From Acidimicrobiaceae bacterium (GTDB lineage Bacteria; Actinomycetota; Acidimicrobiia; Acidimicrobiales; UBA8592), in NCBI GenBank assembly GCA_002715405.1, contig PAZD01000068.1, positions 1 through 18,227 of the forward strand: 18,227 nt of DNA, written 5' to 3'. Shown here one piece after another: positions 6,682-14,821 of the stretch. Under the pieces are notes generated by a model. The model was given only the letters and a program-made list of their open reading frames with translations, was not told the origin of the DNA and ran no database searches. The stretch's first letter is position 1. The number at the start of each line of letters is the position of its first letter. A program made the position numbers and the translations under genes.

Positions 6682-7461
6682 ATGGCTGAGTCACTAGTTT
6701 TATACGAACAAAATGAGCACATTGTTACGATTAGCTATAACCGTCCAGACAATCTGAATACGATCAACGGCCCGATGCGCGAAAGCCTAAACGCTGCGTG
6801 GAGTAGGTTCTTAGAAGATGAAACAGCCTGGGTTGCAATACTGACAGGAACCGGCGACACATTTTGCGCGGGAGCTGATTTAAAAGATATGCAGGGAAGC
6901 GCGGGAACTTTCGCAGGAACCTTTTGGGAAAAACCAACAATCAATAGTTTTGAAAGCGGTAAAGAAATATATAAACCGGTAATCGCTGCGGTAAACGGAC
7001 CCTGCATTGGATATGGATTAACTGCAGTAACATTTTGTGATTTTGTTCTAGCCAGTACACGGGCATCATTTGCATATCCAGAAGTACGAATCGGGATTCC
7101 AACTATTGTGGGGGCGATCCAACTCCCGAAAAAACTTAATTGGTCTCACGCAATGGAACTTTTACTCCTTGGAGAAAAGGTTACAGCTGAGCGAGCAAAG
7201 GAAATGGGACTCGTATGGGAGGTCTACCCACACGAGGAATTACTTCTAAAAGCGAATGAACTTGCCCAGCGATTATGCCTATCAGCACCCCTTGCTACAC
7301 GGGCCACCAAAGAAGTAGCAACCAGATCTCAAGATATGGGATGGATAGAAGCAGTAAGATTTGGTGAAACGATGCGGATCGTTGCTGGGCAAACGGAGGA
7401 TGCGAAGGAAGGGCAAAAAGCATATAAAGAAAAACGCAGTCCCGATTGGCAAGGAAGATAA
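6682..7461 (+). CDS. Enoyl-CoA hydratase/isomerase (crotonase) family protein
   Basis: The 259-residue crotonase-fold protein has the oxyanion-hole segments CAGADLKDM and NGPCIGYG (105-112), and the CDF...ASFAYPEVRIG region. Of the two acid/base glutamates of classical enoyl-CoA hydratase, the one in the PEV/PEI motif is kept (Glu134), but the position of the first (GGGCE in rat mitochondrial hydratase) is Thr114. It is therefore more likely a specialised family member, such as an isomerase, hydrolase or lyase acting on acyl-CoA, than a standard beta-oxidation hydratase. ATG lies only two bases after the fhaA stop, so translation is probably coupled. A gene of this kind is not part of the usual kinase/FHA locus. 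The substrate is unknown. Confidence 0.88.
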   Translation: MAESLVLYEQNEHIVTISYNRPDNLNTINGPMRESLNAAWSRFLEDETAWVAILTGTGDTFCAGADLKDMQGSAGTFAGTFWEKPTINSFESGKEIYKPVIAAVNGPCIGYGLTAVTFCDFVLASTRASFAYPEVRIGIPTIVGAIQLPKKLNWSHAMELLLLGEKVTAERAKEMGLVWEVYPHEELLLKANELAQRLCLSAPLATRATKEVATRSQDMGWIEAVRFGETMRIVAGQTEDAKEGQKAYKEKRSPDWQGR

Positions 7462-7523
7462 TTTACATATTCATAAAGCCACTCAAAAAATGTCTGGCTA
7501 AAAAGAGAAATAGATAATAAAAC

Positions 7524-7967
7524 GTGTCAGAACAATTCTTAGAACTACTGAAGTTTCTTTTTCTGGGGCTCCTTTATGTGTTCTTTATATGGATAGTTGT
7601 CATGACAATGCTTCAATTTCGAAAAACCAAAAATCCAAAATTACCCAGAATAGATGGTCAGGAATTAATGGAACTGCCGCCAGTTTCAGCTCTGGTGGCC
7701 ATAGAGCCAGAAGATTGGAAAGGGTCCGCATTTCTTATCGAAGACGAAATGTTTTTCGGAAGAGCGGAAGAGTGCAAGATCGCGATTAGTGACACATTTG
7801 CATCCCATCGACATGCACGAATCTTCCTAGACGACGACTCTTTTTTTCTCGAAGATCTAACATCAACAAATGGGACGTTTGTCAACGGAGAAAAGATAGA
7901 TAAGCCGTATTTATTGAAACGTCGGGACCGTATCCAAATCGGGAATACCATACTGGTGGTGTCATGA
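7524..7967 (+). CDS. fhaB: FhaB-like membrane-anchored FHA protein
   Basis: This is a 147-residue protein with one N-terminal membrane helix (about 9-30) followed by a short basic linker and a C-terminal FHA domain. The phosphothreonine-binding landmarks are Gly79-Arg80, Ser94-x-x-His97 (SHRH) and TSTNGT at 113-118. It matches FhaB/FipA of mycobacteria, which is phosphorylated by the locus kinases and interacts with division proteins. The start is GTG 7524. An upstream AAAAGAGAAA is rather distant, so the start is moderately secure; the membrane helix fits the family. The stop overlaps the pstP start by ATGA (7964-7967), indicating translational coupling. The 62-base gap before it could hold a promoter, but none is clear. 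Confidence 0.92.
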   Translation: MSEQFLELLKFLFLGLLYVFFIWIVVMTMLQFRKTKNPKLPRIDGQELMELPPVSALVAIEPEDWKGSAFLIEDEMFFGRAEECKIAISDTFASHRHARIFLDDDSFFLEDLTSTNGTFVNGEKIDKPYLLKRRDRIQIGNTILVVS

Positions 7968-9205
7968 ACGAAGAACGCAGCGTTATTAGCCCATCCACTT
8001 CAGAATCAATTTTTGCGTGGGGTGCAGCGACAGATGTCGGAAAGTTGCGAAACATGAATCAGGATTTTCATGCTGTAAGTAACTCTCTTTTCCTCGTAGC
8101 TGATGGTATGGGAGGACATCGGGGAGGGGAGATCGCTTCTGAAATTGCGACACGAGCAATGATTGAAGAACAAAAATACTCGACGGTGGAAACGTTTCGA
8201 GAGCAGATCGTAAAAGCAAATATTGAAGTCCGAATAGAAGCAGAAAGCAATCCTGAATATCAAGGAATGGGGACAACTCTCTGCGGCTTGACCAGACTAT
8301 ATTCCGATAATGACGAAGCCGTTGAAATTGCTTTAGCCAATATTGGTGATTCTCGAATCTACCTGTTATCCGCTGAGAAGTTCTCGCAAATTACGATTGA
8401 CCACAGCCTTGTGGAAGAGATGCGCCGGGAAGGAAAGATTACCGAGCAGCAAGCAGCGAATCACCCGCAACGAAATATCATTACTCGTGCTTTAGGAATA
8501 ACTACCGAAGCGCACGTTGATTGCTGGCGATTACCTGCACAGAAAAATGATCGATTTCTTCTCTGCACAGATGGTTTGACTAACGAAGTTCACGATACGG
8601 AAATACACGGCGTACTTCAAAGCTTTACCAACCCACAAGAAGCGGCTCAGGAGCTTATAGATTTAGCAAACACAAACGGAGGGAACGACAACATAACTGT
8701 TGTTGTCGTTGATGTGAAGGAAGGAAAAGAACCGCTCGAACCTAACCAAAGTACAGCTATCCCAGAAACAACTGATTTGGAATCTCCGCAGGTAGAAATA
8801 CATATACAGGGACAAGACCGAGATGATTATCCCTCCGAGAGTGTCGAATGGGTAACAACACCGCAGAATATCCGGAAGTTAATTATTACATTACTGGTGA
8901 TGCTCCTAGTTGTAGGGCTATTTGTGGGGCGATACGCCCGAGATAATTACTTCGTTAGCTTTGAACAAGTCGATAACATTTCTATTGAGAATTCCCAAAT
9001 ATTAATTTTTCAAGGCAGAACCAATAGCATTCTCTGGTTTGATCCAACTATCGAAGAACGAAGGCCGATTCTTGGACGTGATCTGGATGAAACAATGATC
9101 GAGGAAATAAGACAAAAACCCCAATTTGAAAGTCTCCAAGAAGCAATCGACTACCTCGATGTTCTACAAAATGAAATAGCGGAAAATCGGCAGAAAACTG
9201 ATTGA
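7964..9205 (+). CDS. pstP: PP2C-type Ser/Thr protein phosphatase PstP
   Basis: This protein removes phosphate from the locus kinase and its substrates. The cytoplasmic PP2C/PPM catalytic domain (about 15-250) shows the metal-binding aspartates in order: Asp34 (RNMNQD), Asp47-Gly48 (ADGMGGHRGGE), Asp203-Gly204 (CTDGLTNE) and Asp242-Asn243 (GGNDNIT). An acidic linker then leads to a single membrane helix (about 305-324) and an extracellular tail of about 85 residues. The mycobacterial protein has the same cytoplasmic-helix-outside topology. The total of 413 residues is somewhat shorter than the mycobacterial protein. The start overlaps fhaB by ATGA; rodA begins 10 bases after the stop. Confidence 0.94.
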   Translation: MNEERSVISPSTSESIFAWGAATDVGKLRNMNQDFHAVSNSLFLVADGMGGHRGGEIASEIATRAMIEEQKYSTVETFREQIVKANIEVRIEAESNPEYQGMGTTLCGLTRLYSDNDEAVEIALANIGDSRIYLLSAEKFSQITIDHSLVEEMRREGKITEQQAANHPQRNIITRALGITTEAHVDCWRLPAQKNDRFLLCTDGLTNEVHDTEIHGVLQSFTNPQEAAQELIDLANTNGGNDNITVVVVDVKEGKEPLEPNQSTAIPETTDLESPQVEIHIQGQDRDDYPSESVEWVTTPQNIRKLIITLLVMLLVVGLFVGRYARDNYFVSFEQVDNISIENSQILIFQGRTNSILWFDPTIEERRPILGRDLDETMIEEIRQKPQFESLQEAIDYLDVLQNEIAENRQKTD

Positions 9206-9215
9206 CATTACAAAG

Positions 9216-10523
9216 ATGAAATCCCATAACCGCAACGTCGAATTCTTCCTGCTCCTTTTCGTCGCAGCACTTGTTGTTACTGGCTATATTTTGGCCAGCC
9301 TCGGAAGATCATCTTCAATTCCCGCTAACATCGTTCCGTTCCTGATCGGGATTCTCCTTCTTTTACTATTGGCTCATCTCGCAGTAAGAAAGTTTGCTCC
9401 AAAAGCAGATTTTTCTCTACTTCCGTTAGCAGGTCTTTTGAACGGGATTGGATATGTCTTCATAGCTCGCCTTGATACAGATCTCGCAGGCCTGCAAGCA
9501 ACATGGACACTATTTGGAGTTGGCGCCTTTGTCGTAACGCTTGTGCTCGTTCCTCAAATCCGCCGCTTAGAACAATATCGCTACATTCTGATGACACTTG
9601 GCGTCATCCTACTGATTATGCCTTTGATCCCGGGGTTGGGGAGAGAAATAAATGGTGCGAAAATCTGGGTGTCGCTAGGTTCGATTAATTTCCAACCGGG
9701 TGAATTCGCAAAAATTGTTCTAGCAGTTTTCTTTTCCGCCTACATAGTTGAAAAACGCGACGTCTTAGCAGTTTCAGGACTTCGCCGTTTTGGTATGTCA
9801 TTTCCTGAGCTACGACATCTCGGGCCGATACTACTTGCATGGGGCATCTCCCTTGTTGTCATGGTCGCAGAAAAAGATCTTGGTTCTTCACTTCTATTCT
9901 TTACACTTTTCGTAGTTCTGCTTTGGATTTCAACAGGAAAATCTTCCTATCTGGTAGTCAGTTCGATTCTTTTTTTCGGAGGAGCTTTTTTAGCTTGGAG
10001 CCAGTTCATACATGTAAAAGATCGAGTTGATATATGGATCCGTCCATTTGATGGCCCCGCAGGAGATGGCTATCAAATAGTGCAAAGCTCTTTCGCCCTA
10101 GCGGAAGGCGGACTCACCGGGACCGGTATGGGGGTTGGTAATCCAGAGAACATACCTGAGGTTGAAACAGATTTTATCTTTGCTGCTATAGGAGAAGAAC
10201 TTGGGCTCGTAGGAACCACTGCAGTTTTAATACTGTTTTTGCTTATGGTCGGTTCCGGCCTAAAAATCTCTCTTGCCTCTATCAGACCATTTGAAAAACT
10301 CCTCTCCACCGGACTCACAACTCTCCTTGGATTTCAAGCATTTATCATCATCGCTGGAGTTGTTCGGCTTCTTCCACTCACCGGAGTAACACTCCCATTC
10401 GTTAGTTACGGCGGAAGTTCCCTTTTGGCAAACTGGGTTCTGCTCGCCCTGTTACTCAGAATCTCTCACGAAGTCAGAACCAGCCAAGCCGGTAATACGC
10501 CAACCATAGGGGAGGCTACATGA
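9216..10523 (+). CDS. rodA: SEDS-family peptidoglycan glycosyltransferase RodA/FtsW
   Basis: This is a polytopic membrane protein of 435 residues with about ten to twelve hydrophobic helices. It polymerises lipid II into glycan strands. Family signatures are GAKIWVSLGSINFQPGEFAKI, the catalytic-type aspartate in AEKDLGSS (Asp221), the extracellular DFIFAAIGEELGLVG loop and the C-terminal PFVSYGGSSLLANW. The RodA assignment over FtsW rests on its place directly before pbpA in the pstP-rodA-pbpA-pknB order. The final codons overlap pbpA by ATGA (10520-10523), which fits the obligate pairing of SEDS polymerases with a class B PBP. Confidence 0.94.
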   Translation: MKSHNRNVEFFLLLFVAALVVTGYILASLGRSSSIPANIVPFLIGILLLLLLAHLAVRKFAPKADFSLLPLAGLLNGIGYVFIARLDTDLAGLQATWTLFGVGAFVVTLVLVPQIRRLEQYRYILMTLGVILLIMPLIPGLGREINGAKIWVSLGSINFQPGEFAKIVLAVFFSAYIVEKRDVLAVSGLRRFGMSFPELRHLGPILLAWGISLVVMVAEKDLGSSLLFFTLFVVLLWISTGKSSYLVVSSILFFGGAFLAWSQFIHVKDRVDIWIRPFDGPAGDGYQIVQSSFALAEGGLTGTGMGVGNPENIPEVETDFIFAAIGEELGLVGTTAVLILFLLMVGSGLKISLASIRPFEKLLSTGLTTLLGFQAFIIIAGVVRLLPLTGVTLPFVSYGGSSLLANWVLLALLLRISHEVRTSQAGNTPTIGEAT

Positions 10524-12049
10524 ACCGGAACATACGCATTTTGGGAGTCACTCTTGTGCTTTGCTTTGTGGCCCTATTCATTCAATTAAACAGAATACAG
10601 ATTTTTCAGCAAGAAGACCTTCAAGAAAACCCTAATAATATGCGAACGGTAATCCGTGACTTCAATAGAGAACGGGGTGAAATTTACACTATAGATGGGG
10701 AAATAATTGCACAATCACGAGAAGTTGACGGTCAACTCAAATTCGAACGCGTATACCCCTTTGCAGATTTATACGCTCATACAACAGGTTTCTTCTCATT
10801 TCAATATGGGGCTGATGGATTAGAACGTTATTACAACGATCAACTTGCCGGTCAAAAAGAAACACAAAGATTCAACAGCTTAGAAGATATTTTTACTGAT
10901 ACAGATACCTCAGCTGATCTAACCATTACGATAAACCATTCAATTCAAGAAACCGCCAAAGAAGCTCTAGGTGAACGAAAAGGATCTATCGTTGTCGTCG
11001 ATCCAAGAACGGGAGCGATTTTGGCGTTTTGGAGCTACCCATCTTATGATCCAACAGTATTTGGATCAGCAGATCTGGAAACCGGACAACAAGCTTGGGA
11101 GGAGTATTCGTCTTTACCGACATCTGATGATCCCCGTTTACCAAAAATGTACAGGGAGATTTTCTTCCCCGGTTCAACCTTTAAACTCGTAACCGCCGCC
11201 GCCGCAATAACAGAAACAACTACGACCCTTACTAATCCAGAATTCGATGTACGAAGCACCTATATTCCTCCGCTCACTACATTCCCGCTACAAAACTTTG
11301 CCGGAAGTACCTGCGGAGGAGACCTTCTAGAAGGCTTGCGAGTCTCATGTAACACGACATTTGCTGAACTTGCTGCAGAAATTGTTGGTGCTGAACCTAT
11401 GATCAAAACCTCAGAAAACTTTGGGTTCAATTCTTCTCCACCTATAGATCTTCCTTCTCCAGCTGCATCAATCTTCCCAGACGATTTTGGCAATCAGGTA
11501 GGCCTCACAGAAAGTGACCCTCCAGTTCCCATCCTTGAGAACACTCCCGCTCTTGCTCAGTCGGGGATAGGACAATTCAATGTCAAAGCTTCGCCCCTCC
11601 AAATGGCACTCGTCGCCGCTGCTATAGCTAATGACGGCATATTGATGAAACCACATCTCATGGATTCGCTCAGAAACCAAAGCGGTGAACTTATTGAGAC
11701 TTATAAACCGGTTATATGGCGAACTGTGCTTCCCAGGCAAGATGCGTTAAGTCTTCAATTAGCTATGGAAACAATTGCTACATCAGGTACAGCAACAAAT
11801 TTGGCAATTCCTTCAATCCGAGTTGGAGGTAAGACAGGTACAGCTCAAATCAACGCAGATCAACCAGATGATACCCATGGGTGGATCGTAGGATATGCAG
11901 GACCTCAAGATGGAGAAGCGACGTTGGCTATATCTGTCATCCTTGAGTCAGTACCAGGAGAAGGACAATTGACCGGAGGTACAGATGCAGCTCCAGTGGC
12001 GAAAATAGTCCTCACGGAAGCTCTTCGTGCTCTAGGAATACTGGAATGA
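10520..12049 (+). CDS. pbpA: Class B penicillin-binding protein (transpeptidase) PbpA
   Basis: This 509-residue protein cross-links peptidoglycan stem peptides outside the membrane and is the partner of RodA. An N-terminal signal-anchor helix (about 6-24) is followed by a dimerisation region containing DFNRERGEIYTIDGEIIA. The transpeptidase domain has the catalytic Ser219-Thr-Phe-Lys222, Ser276-Cys-Asn278 and Lys438-Thr-Gly440. All three penicillin-binding motifs are intact, so the enzyme should be active and beta-lactam sensitive. There are no PASTA domains on the PBP itself; they are on the kinase. It is coupled to rodA by the ATGA overlap. Confidence 0.95.
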   Translation: MNRNIRILGVTLVLCFVALFIQLNRIQIFQQEDLQENPNNMRTVIRDFNRERGEIYTIDGEIIAQSREVDGQLKFERVYPFADLYAHTTGFFSFQYGADGLERYYNDQLAGQKETQRFNSLEDIFTDTDTSADLTITINHSIQETAKEALGERKGSIVVVDPRTGAILAFWSYPSYDPTVFGSADLETGQQAWEEYSSLPTSDDPRLPKMYREIFFPGSTFKLVTAAAAITETTTTLTNPEFDVRSTYIPPLTTFPLQNFAGSTCGGDLLEGLRVSCNTTFAELAAEIVGAEPMIKTSENFGFNSSPPIDLPSPAASIFPDDFGNQVGLTESDPPVPILENTPALAQSGIGQFNVKASPLQMALVAAAIANDGILMKPHLMDSLRNQSGELIETYKPVIWRTVLPRQDALSLQLAMETIATSGTATNLAIPSIRVGGKTGTAQINADQPDDTHGWIVGYAGPQDGEATLAISVILESVPGEGQLTGGTDAAPVAKIVLTEALRALGILE

Positions 12050-12061
12050 TAGGCAACTAAG

Positions 12062-12127
12062 ATGACTTTTATGTTACTGAGTGCTGAGGGTGAACCTATC
12101 GGACCCTTGTTCGCTATTAAACTTTGA
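12062..12127 (+). CDS. Possible 21-codon leader frame before pknB
   Basis: A short frame starts at ATG 12062 and stops with TGA at 12125-12127, only four bases before the pknB ATG at 12132. The product would be a 21-residue neutral peptide starting MTFMLLSAEGEP. The ribosome site is weak (TAAG). Since pknB also lacks a clear Shine-Dalgarno, a translated leader could deliver ribosomes to it by termination-reinitiation. This is speculative; a frame this short can arise by chance. Confidence 0.2.
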   Translation: MTFMLLSAEGEPIGPLFAIKL

Positions 12128-12131
12128 GCCT

Positions 12132-14153
12132 ATGTCCGAACAGGGGCCGATAATCCTAGGTGGAAGATATGAACTTCAGCGGCGATTAGCTCGCGGTGGC
12201 ATGGCGGAAGTTTTTTTAGCGCAGGATCAACTTCTCGGCAGGCCTGTAGCTGTGAAAGTTCTATTTCCAGAATTCGCGACCGATCCAAGTTTCGTGGAGC
12301 GTTTTCGCCGCGAAGCACAAGCTGCTGCCAACCTCAGCCACCCGAATATCGTCGGAGTCTATGACTGGGGTAGGGAGGGTAAGACATATTACATAGTTAT
12401 GGAGTATGTCGAAGGTAGAAGCCTTTCAGAAATCATTCGATCCGAAGGCCCATTACCCGCTGTCCAAGCTGCGGAGATAGCGAAAGAAATTGCCGCAGCC
12501 CTCGGATTCGCTCATAAGAACGATGTAGTGCACAGAGATATGAAATCGGGAAATGTAATTGTGTCAGACTCTGGACAAATTAAGGTTGCTGATTTTGGGA
12601 TAGCGACAGCAATTTCAGGGAACGGGCAAACCAATTTGACTCAAACAGGTGCTGTGATGGGAACAGCAACATACTTTTCACCCGAACAAGCTCAAGGAAA
12701 ACAGTTAGACGGGCGAAGTGATTTATATTCTCTTGGAATTGTCATGTACGAAATGCTCACTGGGGCTCCGCCATTTAGTGGAGATAGTCCAGTTTCTATT
12801 GCATATAAACATGTCCAAGAGCAGCCAGAACTCATCTCCACAAAACGTCCGGGTGTAGCTGATGCCCTACAGGCGATAACAGCAAAACTTTTAAACAAAG
12901 AGCCGGATCAGAGGTACAGTCGAGCGGAAGATCTCCAATCTGATTTAGAAAAATTCCTATCAGGATGGCATTCACTCGGCCCTGAAGGTCTTTCCGAAGA
13001 GACTTCTCCAGTTCAGCCGGTTGTTGGTCCGATCGAAGCAGCTACGACCCAAGTGAATCCCGTATCAACAGAAACTGGACCAAGAGATCCGAATTACCCC
13101 GGTCCACCCTACCCTCCTCAATATTTTGAACCCTATGAACGGCACGATCGTCGTATTTGGCTCTGGGGGTTGCTTACTGTCGGTCTGCTTGTTGCTTTAG
13201 TAGCGCTAATTATTGTGTTAATGAATGCTATTGGAGGTTCCTCAGATTCTGATCCAGAGCCAGTTCCTGTTGGAACACCATCAGCGCAGGCTACTGATGG
13301 AGTGATCGTGCCATTTGTTGTTGATCTTGGCCGTGATCAAGCTGTCGCTCTCTTACAAGCAAGAGGCCTAGAGGTTGGACGATTAACTACAGAAATCAGA
13401 ACAGATATACCTTCGGACAGAATCATAAGCCAAACTCCGGAACCAGGATCTGAGATTAAAATTGGCGAAGCCGTTGATCTTGTTGTCAGTGTTGGACCCG
13501 AAGCAAAGCAAGTTCCGGTGGCTGTAGGCCTAACTCAAGAAGAAGCGATCAATCGGCTACAAAATGAGGGGTTCCAAAACATCGAAATCTACACGATCAA
13601 AACCAATGATTATGACTTGGGAGTCGTAGCTGAACAGGAGCCTGAAGCGGGGTCTGCTTTAGAGCCGAACAATGCGATAATTATTAGAGTTTCGGATGGA
13701 AGGATTAGTGACGTAATCCCAAATCTTATTGGTAGAAACCGTTCAGAGATTGATGAGCAATTAATTCAAAAAGGCTGGACGGTCATCATTGAAGAAGTAG
13801 AAGTAGAAGATGCTGCAGATGAAGTCGATGTTATTCTGTCAATTTCTCCAGATGAGGGGACTGACTACAGCCTTGAGGAAGTTGTAACAGTTCAAGTATC
13901 CGTTGGACCATCCACTGTTACGGTTCCAGCAGTCATCGGACTAACAGCTGAAGCCGCAGCAGTTATTCTAGATGAAGTGGGGTTGTTTGTTGATCCCCCA
14001 ACAGATTGTGAAGTTGACCCTGAGTCTCCAAGCGTTGGAAGAGTCACCACCCAAGATCCTGAATCAGGGTCCTCTGTTGACCCTGGTAGTAGCGTAACTA
14101 TTTGCATAGGTGTAGCAACAGAACCTGAGCCGACCCCGACACCAGAACCATAG
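12132..14153 (+). CDS. pknB: Transmembrane Ser/Thr protein kinase with four PASTA domains (PknB)
   Basis: The 673-residue protein has a cytoplasmic kinase domain (about 10-275). It has a glycine loop (LARGGMAEVF), Lys42 (AVKVL), the catalytic loop HRDMKSGN with Asp136, the DFG motif at 154-156, the activation loop with a GTATYFSPEQA ending, and DGRSDLYSLG. HRD and DFG are both intact, so it should be active. A Pro-rich juxtamembrane stretch leads to one membrane helix (about 342-367), then four extracellular PASTA repeats (about 391 to 660) and a Pro/Glu/Thr-rich tail. PASTA domains of this kind bind muropeptides or lipid II. ATG 12132 (MSEQGPI) is preferred over the in-frame GTG at 12081, because family members start about 10-15 residues before the GGRYEL strand. 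No pknA gene lies between pbpA and pknB, so one kinase serves this locus. Confidence 0.95.
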   Translation: MSEQGPIILGGRYELQRRLARGGMAEVFLAQDQLLGRPVAVKVLFPEFATDPSFVERFRREAQAAANLSHPNIVGVYDWGREGKTYYIVMEYVEGRSLSEIIRSEGPLPAVQAAEIAKEIAAALGFAHKNDVVHRDMKSGNVIVSDSGQIKVADFGIATAISGNGQTNLTQTGAVMGTATYFSPEQAQGKQLDGRSDLYSLGIVMYEMLTGAPPFSGDSPVSIAYKHVQEQPELISTKRPGVADALQAITAKLLNKEPDQRYSRAEDLQSDLEKFLSGWHSLGPEGLSEETSPVQPVVGPIEAATTQVNPVSTETGPRDPNYPGPPYPPQYFEPYERHDRRIWLWGLLTVGLLVALVALIIVLMNAIGGSSDSDPEPVPVGTPSAQATDGVIVPFVVDLGRDQAVALLQARGLEVGRLTTEIRTDIPSDRIISQTPEPGSEIKIGEAVDLVVSVGPEAKQVPVAVGLTQEEAINRLQNEGFQNIEIYTIKTNDYDLGVVAEQEPEAGSALEPNNAIIIRVSDGRISDVIPNLIGRNRSEIDEQLIQKGWTVIIEEVEVEDAADEVDVILSISPDEGTDYSLEEVVTVQVSVGPSTVTVPAVIGLTAEAAAVILDEVGLFVDPPTDCEVDPESPSVGRVTTQDPESGSSVDPGSSVTICIGVATEPEPTPTPEP

Positions 14154-14174
14154 ATAGTCAAGAGAGTAAATAAT

Positions 14175-14792
14175 TTACGCTATGAAATTCTGGATCATCG
14201 CTAATCCATTCTCTGTGAGAATAGATTCAGGGTGAAATTGAACCCCCTCAGTACGGTACTGCTTATGGCGTAATCCCATAATGAGACCATCATCGGATTT
14301 TGCTGAAATTTCAAGGTCGTTTGGAAGAGATTCAGATTCAACAATTAGAGAATGGTACCGAGTGGCTTCGAAAGAGTCTGGAAGGTTTGCGAAGATCCCC
14401 TTTCCATCATGGTTAATCAAAGATGTTTTCCCATGCATTACCTCTGGTGAGCGGATCACCCTACCGCCAAAAACTTGCCCGATGCATTGGAGGCCAAGCC
14501 ATACCCCCAAAATCGGGCACTTATCCTTAAAATGGTCGATAAGAGCATTTGAAATTCCAGCATCATCGGGCGTTCCTGGCCCAGGGCTTATAAGGATCCT
14601 TTCAGGATTCAGAGCGATTGCCTCATCTAGTGAGATTTTGTCATGTCTGGCAACCTTCGGTTCAACGCCTAATTCACCAAGATATTGAACCAGAATATAA
14701 ACAAACGAGTCGTAATTATCGATAACGAGTACTTGTGGCGCCATTATTGCGAGGGTAGTGGATTTAGAAGGAAATATGTCGGGAAATAACAT
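14175..14792 (-). CDS. trpG: Class I glutamine amidotransferase subunit TrpG/PabA, nucleophile replaced
   Basis: The small subunit of anthranilate or 4-amino-4-deoxychorismate synthase normally releases ammonia from glutamine for the large subunit. Most signatures are intact: VLVIDNYDSF, SPGPGTPDDAG, MHGKTS, ATRYHSL and GVQFHPESI, the last carrying the triad His and Glu. The nucleophile motif, normally GVCLGHQ, reads GVWLGLQ: Cys becomes Trp98 (codon at 14499-14501) and His becomes Leu101. The usual Asn of SFVYNLVQYL is Ile. No frame damage is visible. Glutaminase activity should be lost unless the sequence is wrong. The start is either ATG 14792, with AAGGG six bases upstream and a -10 candidate, or the family-typical ATG 14744 (MAPQVLVIDNYD, 189 residues). 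It is convergent with pknB, as in mycobacteria. Confidence 0.88.
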   Translation of the reverse strand: MLFPDIFPSKSTTLAIMAPQVLVIDNYDSFVYILVQYLGELGVEPKVARHDKISLDEAIALNPERILISPGPGTPDDAGISNALIDHFKDKCPILGVWLGLQCIGQVFGGRVIRSPEVMHGKTSLINHDGKGIFANLPDSFEATRYHSLIVESESLPNDLEISAKSDDGLIMGLRHKQYRTEGVQFHPESILTENGLAMIQNFIA

Positions 14793-14809
14793 TTCTGGCC
14801 CTTGTCTCC

Positions 14810-14817
14810 TATTATTA
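14810..14817. promoter_or_regulatory. Overlapping divergent -10 elements of trpG and crgA
   Basis: On the plus strand, TATTAT (14810-14815) ends six bases before the crgA ATG, the geometry of a leaderless mRNA. On the minus strand the same bases read TAATAA (14817-14812), placing a start about 13 bases before ATG 14792 of trpG, with AAGGG between. The two promoters would occupy the same DNA, so simultaneous use is unlikely. No clear -35 elements are seen. Confidence 0.45.
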
Positions 14818-14821
14818 AGCT

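Noticed and set aside
7986..8276. Three overlapping minus-strand frames opposite the pstP catalytic domain
   Set aside because: PstP motifs lie throughout this region; the antisense products have no recognisable features.
12081..12131. GTG 12081 as pknB start
   Set aside because: It adds 17 residues unlike kinase N-termini, and there is no ribosome site; ATG 12132 gives the usual distance to the first kinase strand.
14153..14175. GTAAA-TAA-TTTAC short palindrome between the pknB and trpG stops as a bidirectional terminator
   Set aside because: A five-base AT stem is too weak to support a terminator call.
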